This document shows positions 58,676 to 64,000 of a DNA stretch of 64,000 nt, in pieces (the stretch's first letter is position 1; every line of letters begins with the position of its first letter). Location of the stretch: contig JAJPEQ010000006.1 of assembly GCA_021166775.1 (NCBI GenBank), positions 1 to 64,000 on the forward strand. The letters are read 5' to 3'. The position numbers and the translations under genes are program-made. This stretch comes from Comamonas sp. Lineage in GTDB: Bacteria; Pseudomonadota; Gammaproteobacteria; Burkholderiales; Burkholderiaceae_C. The notes beneath the pieces were generated by a model. It had not been told where the DNA came from and made no database searches. It was given only the letters and a program-made list of their open reading frames with translations.

Positions 58676-60373
58676 TCACAGTCGTCCGGCGTCTTGGGCT
58701 TCCTGCAGCGCGCGCCACATGACCTTGCCGCTGCCGCTCTTGGGCAGGCTCCGGGCGAATTGGACCTGGCGGGGCGCCTTGTACACCGCCATGTGCTCAT
58801 GGCACCAGGCCAGGATGTCATCTGCGCTCACCTCGCCCTCCTTGCCCGAGCGCAGCACCACCACGGCCTTGACCGTCTGCCCGCGGTAATCATCGTGCGC
58901 GGCGATCACGCAGACCTCCTGGATCGCCGGATGGCGGTACATCAGCATTTCGACCTCGGCAGGCCAGACCTTGAAGCCGCTGGCGTTGATCATGCGCTTG
59001 AGGCGATCGGTGATGAAGAAATAGCCCTCCTCGTCCACGCGTCCCAGGTCGCCCGTGCGGAAAAAGCGCTTGCCGTCGAGTTCAAAAAAGGCCGCCTCGG
59101 TCGCTTCCGGGTGCTTCCAGTAACCGTCGAACACCTCGGGGCCGCTGACGACGATTTCGCCCTGCTCGCCCTGGGGCAGCTCCTTCAGGGTCTGGGGATC
59201 GACGATGCGCGCATCGGTCCCCATGAAGGGGATGCCCAGGCACTGCTGCTTGGGCCGGTCGGGCGGGTTACTGTGCGAGGGCGCGGCGGTTTCGGTCAGC
59301 CCATAACCCTCGGCGTAGTGCAGGTCATACTGGTCCTGCAGGCGCTGGGCAACTGCCTGCGGCATGGCGGCGCCGCCACCGCCGATGGTTTTCAGGCTCG
59401 AGAGGTCGAACTGCGCAAAGTTGGGACTCGCCATCAGGTCGATGATCATCGTGGGAATGTTGGTCCACGCCGTCACGCGGTAGCGTGAGATGAGGCGCCC
59501 CGCCAGTTCCCTGTCCCAGCGTGGCAACAGCACCAGCGTGCAGCCCGAGTAGAGCGCCGCATGCATCACGCTGACCATGCCGGTGATGTGAAACATCGGG
59601 ATCACGCACAGCGCCACGCCATCGGCCGAGGCCGTGCCCCACATGCTGCTGGCCACGGCGTTGTGCATCAGGGTGCGATGTGGATGCATGCAGCCCTTGG
59701 GCGAGCCCGTGGTGCCGCTGGTGTAGGGCAGCACCGCAAGATCGTCTGGCCCCGCCGTGTGCTCGGGGGCGGTCTCACGGCACGCGAGCGCATCGCCCCA
59801 GACGTGCACCTGGCCGCTTTGCAGCGGTGGCAGCGGCCGCGCCGTGCACAGCCAGTCCTGCCACGCCGCGGGCATGTCACCGGGCTGCAGCGCCGCCGGG
59901 TCGAAGGCATCGGTGTACTGGCTCACTAGCAGGTGAGAGAGCCGCTGGCGCTCGGGCAACAGATCGCTGGCCCGTGCCACCTCGTGCGCGACGTCGCCAG
60001 TGGTGATCGCCACACGCGCACCCGCATCCTCGATGTAATGCACGAGCTCCTGCGCGCGGTTCATCGGATTGACGGGAACGACCACGGCGTTGGCGCGCAG
60101 GATGGCGAAATGCGCGACCACCCACTGCGGACAGTTCTGCATGTCGAGCAGCACGCGATCACCCTTGCGCACGCCCCACGCGGCCAGCTGCGCCGCAAGG
60201 CGCTCGGCTTCGTCATGCAACCGGCGGTAGCTGGTCTCGCGCCCCATGAACACCAGCGCCGCCTTGCGCGGATAGCGCCGGGCATTGACAACCACGTTGA
60301 ACCACAACGAGGTATCTGGAACCGTGATGGCGTGTGGCAGGCGCGAGGGCCAGAATGCGTGGTGGACTTGCAT
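58676..60373 (-). CDS. Fatty-acid/acyl-CoA ligase (AMP-forming)
   Basis: A 565-residue ANL ligase. The ATP motif is YTSGTTGSPKG near residue 205, AEGYGLTETAAPSHSNPP near residue 345, the hinge aspartate motif FRTGDLGRVDEEGYFFITDRLKRMINASGFKVWPAEVE near residue 455-490, and the C-terminal catalytic lysine in LPKSGSGKVMWRAL. It resembles medium/long-chain fatty-acid ligases more than the ligase at 38351-39901. AAGGAAG lies before the ATG at 60371-60373. It stands alone; substrate not determinable. Confidence 0.88.
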   Translation of the reverse strand: MQVHHAFWPSRLPHAITVPDTSLWFNVVVNARRYPRKAALVFMGRETSYRRLHDEAERLAAQLAAWGVRKGDRVLLDMQNCPQWVVAHFAILRANAVVVPVNPMNRAQELVHYIEDAGARVAITTGDVAHEVARASDLLPERQRLSHLLVSQYTDAFDPAALQPGDMPAAWQDWLCTARPLPPLQSGQVHVWGDALACRETAPEHTAGPDDLAVLPYTSGTTGSPKGCMHPHRTLMHNAVASSMWGTASADGVALCVIPMFHITGMVSVMHAALYSGCTLVLLPRWDRELAGRLISRYRVTAWTNIPTMIIDLMASPNFAQFDLSSLKTIGGGGAAMPQAVAQRLQDQYDLHYAEGYGLTETAAPSHSNPPDRPKQQCLGIPFMGTDARIVDPQTLKELPQGEQGEIVVSGPEVFDGYWKHPEATEAAFFELDGKRFFRTGDLGRVDEEGYFFITDRLKRMINASGFKVWPAEVEMLMYRHPAIQEVCVIAAHDDYRGQTVKAVVVLRSGKEGEVSADDILAWCHEHMAVYKAPRQVQFARSLPKSGSGKVMWRALQEAQDAGRL

Positions 60374-60617
60374 GCAGAGCTTCCTTGGTGAGAGTCCTTG
60401 GTCGTGATGCGGCCAGCGTAGGAAGGAGATGAAGTGCTGACAACGGGGCAAGCCCTCGCCCGCAGTCACGCAGGCGACGCGGCACACCTCGTTACCGCGC
60501 GCGATGCGCGACAGGCCCCACCATCAACGACAATCAGCGACGATGGCAACACCGCCAAGACACCCTGTTTAAGAACGCCGCGAGGGCCAACCCAGCGGCG
60601 TCGATCAATTGCCTGCA

Positions 60618-61625
60618 ATGAACATCGTCATCCTGGACGACTACCAGGACACCGTGCGCAAACTGCGCTGCGCGGAGCGTCTGGCATCCTTTTCCGCCAA
60701 GGTCTACACCAACACGGTCAAGGGCCTGGGCCAGCTTTCGGTGCGGCTGCGCGATGCCGACATCATCGTGCTGATCCGCGAGCGCACCCCCATCACGCGC
60801 CAGCTCATCGAAAAGCTGCCCCGGCTCAAATTCATCGCGCAGACGGGGCGCATCGGCGCACACATCGACCTGGCCGCCTGCACCGAGCGCGGCATAGCCG
60901 TGGCCGAGGGCAGCACCTCGCCCGTGGCACCTGCCGAGCTGACCTGGGCTCTGATCATGGCCGCGATGCGGCGCCTGCCCCACTACGTCGCCAACCTCAA
61001 GCACGGCGCTTGGCAGCAGGCCGGGCTGCGCGCCGCGTCCATGCCGCCGAATTTCGGCGTGGGGCAGGTGCTCCGAGGCCGCACGCTCGGCATCTGGGGC
61101 TACGGTCGCATCGGCCAGATCGTGGCCGGTTATGGACGCGCATTCGGCATGAACGTGCGCATCTGGGGCAGTGAGACCTCGCGCACCAGGGCCCTGGCCG
61201 ATGGCTACCAGGCAGCCAACACGCGCGCCGAATTCTTCGAGCAATGCGACGTGATCTCGCTGCATCTTCGCTTGGCGGAAGAGACGCACCACCTCATCAC
61301 GCTCGAAGACCTCTCGCTGATGAAACCCACGGCACTGCTGGTCAACACCTCGCGCGCCGAGCTGCTCGAGCCGGACGCCCTGATCACGGCACTCAATCGC
61401 GGACGCCCCGGCATGGCGGCCATCGACGTGTTCGAAAGCGAGCCCATCCTGCAGGGCCATGCGCTGCTCAGGCTCGAGAACTGCGTGTGCACACCGCACA
61501 TCGGCTACGTGGAACAGGACAACTACGAGCTGTATTTCGGTGCCGCCTTTGACAACGTCATCAATTACATGAAGGGCACGCCGACCAACATCGTCAACCC
61601 CGGCGCGCTTCAGATGCGCCGCTGA
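60618..61625 (+). CDS. D-2-hydroxyacid dehydrogenase family protein
   Basis: A 335-residue NAD-dependent dehydrogenase of the phosphoglycerate/formate dehydrogenase fold. The dinucleotide motif is GIWGYGRIGQIVAGYGRAF near residues 155-175. The catalytic Arg is in VNTSRAELLE, the Glu in DVFESEPIL and the His in CVCTPHIGYVEQ. ATG 60618 is chosen over the TTG three codons earlier. The preceding 244-base gap 60374-60617, upstream of both this gene and the divergent ligase gene, shows no clear motif. Substrate unknown; mnmC follows after 6 bases but is functionally unrelated. Confidence 0.88.
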   Translation: MNIVILDDYQDTVRKLRCAERLASFSAKVYTNTVKGLGQLSVRLRDADIIVLIRERTPITRQLIEKLPRLKFIAQTGRIGAHIDLAACTERGIAVAEGSTSPVAPAELTWALIMAAMRRLPHYVANLKHGAWQQAGLRAASMPPNFGVGQVLRGRTLGIWGYGRIGQIVAGYGRAFGMNVRIWGSETSRTRALADGYQAANTRAEFFEQCDVISLHLRLAEETHHLITLEDLSLMKPTALLVNTSRAELLEPDALITALNRGRPGMAAIDVFESEPILQGHALLRLENCVCTPHIGYVEQDNYELYFGAAFDNVINYMKGTPTNIVNPGALQMRR

Positions 61626-61631
61626 ACTGCG

Positions 61632-63566
61632 ATGGCCGAACCCCTTCAATGGCTGGACGACGGCACGCCCGCCAGTGCGCGCTTCGGCGATCGCTACCAC
61701 AGCAGCGCCGGCCACGGACTCGATCAGGCGCGCGGCGTGTTCCTCTCGGGCTGTGGACTGCCCCAGGGCTGGGCGGATCAGGCCCGATGGTGCGTCCTGG
61801 AAACGGGTTTCGGCCTGGGGCTGAATTTCCTCGTGACCTGGGCCGCATGGCGCGCCGATCCCGCCCGGCCGCGCCTGCTGCACTTCGTCTCGTGCGAAGC
61901 CTGGCCCGTGAGCGGCCAGGATCTGCTGCGCGCCGCGCCGCCCGATCCGGAAATCCAGGCGCTCGCGGCCGAGCTGGCAGCGCAGTTCCAGGGCCTGGTG
62001 CCCGGGGTGCACCGGCTGTCCTTCGACGGCGGGCAGGTGCTGCTCACGCTGCTGATCGGTGACGCACAGGCCATGCTCAGGGCGCAGCGCCCCCTGGCCG
62101 ACAGCGTCTATCTCGATGGATTCGCGCCGCGCCTGAACCCGCAGATGTGGAGCGAGCACACGCTCAGGGCCGTGGCCCGCTGCTGCCACCGTGGCACGCG
62201 CCTGGCCACGTGGAGCACCGCCGGCAGCGTACGCGATGGACTGACGCAGGCAGGCTTCCAGGTGGAAAAAGTCCCGGGCGTTGCGCCCAAGCGCGAAAAC
62301 CTGCACGCCGTCTACGATCCGCACTGGCAACCCCACCCGCCCCATCCCGTGCTGGCCGGGGCCCGTCTTCCCGAAGGTCGGCGCTGCGCGGTCATCGGCG
62401 CGGGCCTCGCGGGCGCCTGCGTCGCCGCCAGCCTCGCACGGCGCGGCTGGCAGGTGACGGTGCTGGATGCGGCAGCCCAGCCCGCAGCCGGCGCCTCCGG
62501 CGTGCCCGCCGCCATCTGCGCGCCCCATACGTCGCCCGACGACAGCCTCATATCGCGCGTCTCGCGCGCCGGCCTGCGCACGCTGCAGCAAACCCTGCGC
62601 TGCTCCGCGGCGGACATGCAGGGCGAGGCATGGGCGCTGCCGGGCGTGCTCGAGCATGCCGTGGGCCAGTCACCCCGCCTGGCCGGTGGCAGCGCCGAAT
62701 GGCAAGCCTGGAGCGTGCACGCCTCGGCCGAACACTGCCGTGGCGCAGGGCTTCCAGCCGGGGCCCCGGCACTGTGGCATCCGGGCGGGGGCTGGGTGCT
62801 GCCCGGGCCGCTGGTACGCCGGCTCCTGCAGCAACCGGGCATCACCTACCTCGGCAACACGCGGGTGCGACAGCTCAAGTACGACGGCGAGGCCGCCATT
62901 GCATGGCGACTCCTGAGCGCAGACGATCGGCCACTTGCGCAGGCCGACATCGTCGTGGTCTGCGCCGGAGCACACACCCGGGCGCTCGTTCCCGAGGCCC
63001 TGCCCCTGCAACCCGCGCGCGGCACGACCAGCTGGGGCACGCGGGCGCAAACCCCATCGGGCGCGCCTTGGCCCGCCACTGCGGTCAACGGCCATGGCAT
63101 GCTGATACCGCACGTCACGCTGGCGGGAGAAGACGCCTGGGTCTGCGGCTCCACATTCGAGCGCGACCTCGACGCACTGCCGCTCACCCCTGAGGAAGTG
63201 GCCGCGGCGCATCAGGCCAACCACGACAAGCTCAGCGCGCTCCTGCCCGCGCTGGCGCAGAGCCTCTCGGGCCTGTTTGCACAAGCGGGTGCCTTGCACG
63301 CATGGTCAGGCGTGCGCTGCACCACGCCAGATCACTTGCCCCTCGTGGGGCCTCTGGATGAGACCATGCACCCGCCCGGACTCTGGGTCTGCACGGGTCT
63401 GGGCGCGCGCGGTGCCACCTTGGCCGCACTGTGCGCGGAGCTGCTGGCGGCTCACCTGCACCACGAGCCGCTGCCTCTGGATGCAAAACTGGCGCAGGCA
63501 CTGTCCACACAACGACTGCGGCGCCCCAAAGACACCCCTGCGCCACCCGCAGCCCTGCAGGCATGA
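61632..63566 (+). CDS. mnmC: Bifunctional tRNA wobble-uridine modification enzyme MnmC
   Basis: A 644-residue two-domain enzyme finishing 5-methylaminomethyl-2-thiouridine at tRNA position 34. The N-terminal methyltransferase (residues about 1-240) has the SAM motif LETGFGLGLNFLVTW and YLDGFAPRLNPQMWS. The C-terminal FAD oxidase (about 250-630) has the dinucleotide-binding GAGLAGACVAASLARRG, then GASGVPAAICAP, and ends GARGATLAALCAELLAA. In E. coli the two activities act in sequence on cmnm5s2U. Both halves look intact. Confidence 0.95.
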   Translation: MAEPLQWLDDGTPASARFGDRYHSSAGHGLDQARGVFLSGCGLPQGWADQARWCVLETGFGLGLNFLVTWAAWRADPARPRLLHFVSCEAWPVSGQDLLRAAPPDPEIQALAAELAAQFQGLVPGVHRLSFDGGQVLLTLLIGDAQAMLRAQRPLADSVYLDGFAPRLNPQMWSEHTLRAVARCCHRGTRLATWSTAGSVRDGLTQAGFQVEKVPGVAPKRENLHAVYDPHWQPHPPHPVLAGARLPEGRRCAVIGAGLAGACVAASLARRGWQVTVLDAAAQPAAGASGVPAAICAPHTSPDDSLISRVSRAGLRTLQQTLRCSAADMQGEAWALPGVLEHAVGQSPRLAGGSAEWQAWSVHASAEHCRGAGLPAGAPALWHPGGGWVLPGPLVRRLLQQPGITYLGNTRVRQLKYDGEAAIAWRLLSADDRPLAQADIVVVCAGAHTRALVPEALPLQPARGTTSWGTRAQTPSGAPWPATAVNGHGMLIPHVTLAGEDAWVCGSTFERDLDALPLTPEEVAAAHQANHDKLSALLPALAQSLSGLFAQAGALHAWSGVRCTTPDHLPLVGPLDETMHPPGLWVCTGLGARGATLAALCAELLAAHLHHEPLPLDAKLAQALSTQRLRRPKDTPAPPAALQA

Positions 63567-63709
63567 CCGCACCGGCGTTGCAAGCCGGCGCACCGCCTGA
63601 CTGCCCGTGGGCGCCGCGCTGGTGGGCGTGCTGCTGGGTGAAACGAGGAACCCCGGGCAGGTGCTGGCCCTTGCCAGGGTCGTGCTGACCACCCGGCCCG
63701 AGCGCGGCT

Positions 63710-64000
63710 TCAGACGTGCAGCGCGCAGTCGCTGACGACGATGCCGTCGGCATCGGCGTACAACCACTCGCCCGGCCGTACCCAAACGCCCTGCACCTGC
63801 ACCGCAACGTCCTTCTCACCGCCGCCGCGTTTTTCGGTGGCCATCGGGATCAGGGCCAATGCACGGATGCCCACGGCCTGGGCATTGAGTTCCGCCACGT
63901 CGCGCACACAGCCGTTGACCACGATGCCCGACCAGCTGTTGCGCGCCGCCGCCGCCGCCAGGTTGCCGCCCACGAGCGCGCGGCGCAGCGAGGCCCCGCC
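63710..64000 (-). CDS. RraA/HMG-aldolase family protein, 3' part (5' truncated by window edge)
   Basis: The last 96 codons of an RraA-fold protein; the start is beyond base 64000. The frame reads [40 protein letters not shown], then [39 protein letters not shown], which is the characteristic trimeric fold with the GCVRD catalytic motif and a following Asp. Members are either regulators of RNase E activity (RraA) or 4-hydroxy-4-methyl-2-oxoglutarate/oxaloacetate aldolases; the RD pair needed for aldolase activity is present. Gap 63567-63709 holds only a weak 5-bp hairpin. Confidence 0.88.
   Translation of the reverse strand, partial: GGASLRRALVGGNLAAAAARNSWSGIVVNGCVRDVAELNAQAVGIRALALIPMATEKRGGGEKDVAVQVQGVWVRPGEWLYADADGIVVSDCALHV

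Overview
The window is about 64 kb of high-GC chromosomal DNA carrying 58 protein genes. No tRNA, rRNA, CRISPR array or complete IS was seen, and no gap between genes exceeds 300 bases. It fits a betaproteobacterium of the Burkholderiales, most likely Comamonadaceae. The reasons are the gene orders smc-zipA-ligA and mlaFEDACB...ibaG-murA-hisG-hisD, a Burkholderiales-type porin, short-form HisG, and a dispersed palindromic repeat of a kind I recall from Comamonadaceae genomes.

Layout. 1-4.3 kb: 3' end of a glycine-betaine binding protein gene (proX), a porin, an SH3-domain protein, a DUF2249 protein, a patatin-like phospholipase and a VPLP/PEP-CTERM protein. 4.4-11.1 kb: overlapping operon smc-zipA-ligA. 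11.3-14.5 kb: a CHASE-PAS-PAS-GGDEF-EAL protein with a degenerate cyclase motif. 14.5-19.4 kb: a LysR regulator divergent from a valine/isobutyryl-CoA operon (mmsA, acyl-CoA dehydrogenase, mmsB). 19.5-23.1 kb: SMUG1-type uracil-DNA glycosylase, Tat-exported phosphoesterase, MFS exporter. 23.3-26.8 kb: fahA-maiA (last steps of tyrosine/homogentisate breakdown), hemH, and an Hsp15-like S4 protein.

26.9-39.9 kb, all on the minus strand, is the most interesting block. In transcription order it holds an acyl-CoA ligase, a LIV-type periplasmic binding protein, an extracellular poly(3-hydroxybutyrate) depolymerase, LivG, LivF, LivH, LivM, a lipoprotein 3-hydroxybutyrate-oligomer hydrolase, an alpha/beta hydrolase, and a chemoreceptor with a C-terminal Cache domain. 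It reads as one polymer-scavenging locus: depolymerise PHB outside, cleave oligomers at the envelope, import the product by ABC transporter, activate it with CoA, and perhaps swim toward it. A possible sigma-54 promoter with upstream dyads precedes the binding-protein gene.

40-42.9 kb: peroxide and iron defence (ahpC-terminator-ahpF, divergent bfr). 43-53.4 kb, minus strand: mlaFEDACB (phospholipid transport), a PAS-PAS-GGEEF diguanylate cyclase, yadGH-type ABC exporter, ibaG/bolA, murA, hisG, hisD. The rest of the his operon is absent. 53.6-56.2 kb: speD-speE (spermidine) and icd. 56.4-58.6 kb: a cationic secreted small protein, a DUF192 protein, a 165-bp palindromic MITE-like element, a universal stress protein and a 2OG-Fe dioxygenase-family protein. 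58.7-64 kb: acyl-CoA ligase, D-2-hydroxyacid dehydrogenase, mnmC, and the 3' end of an RraA-family gene cut by the window edge.
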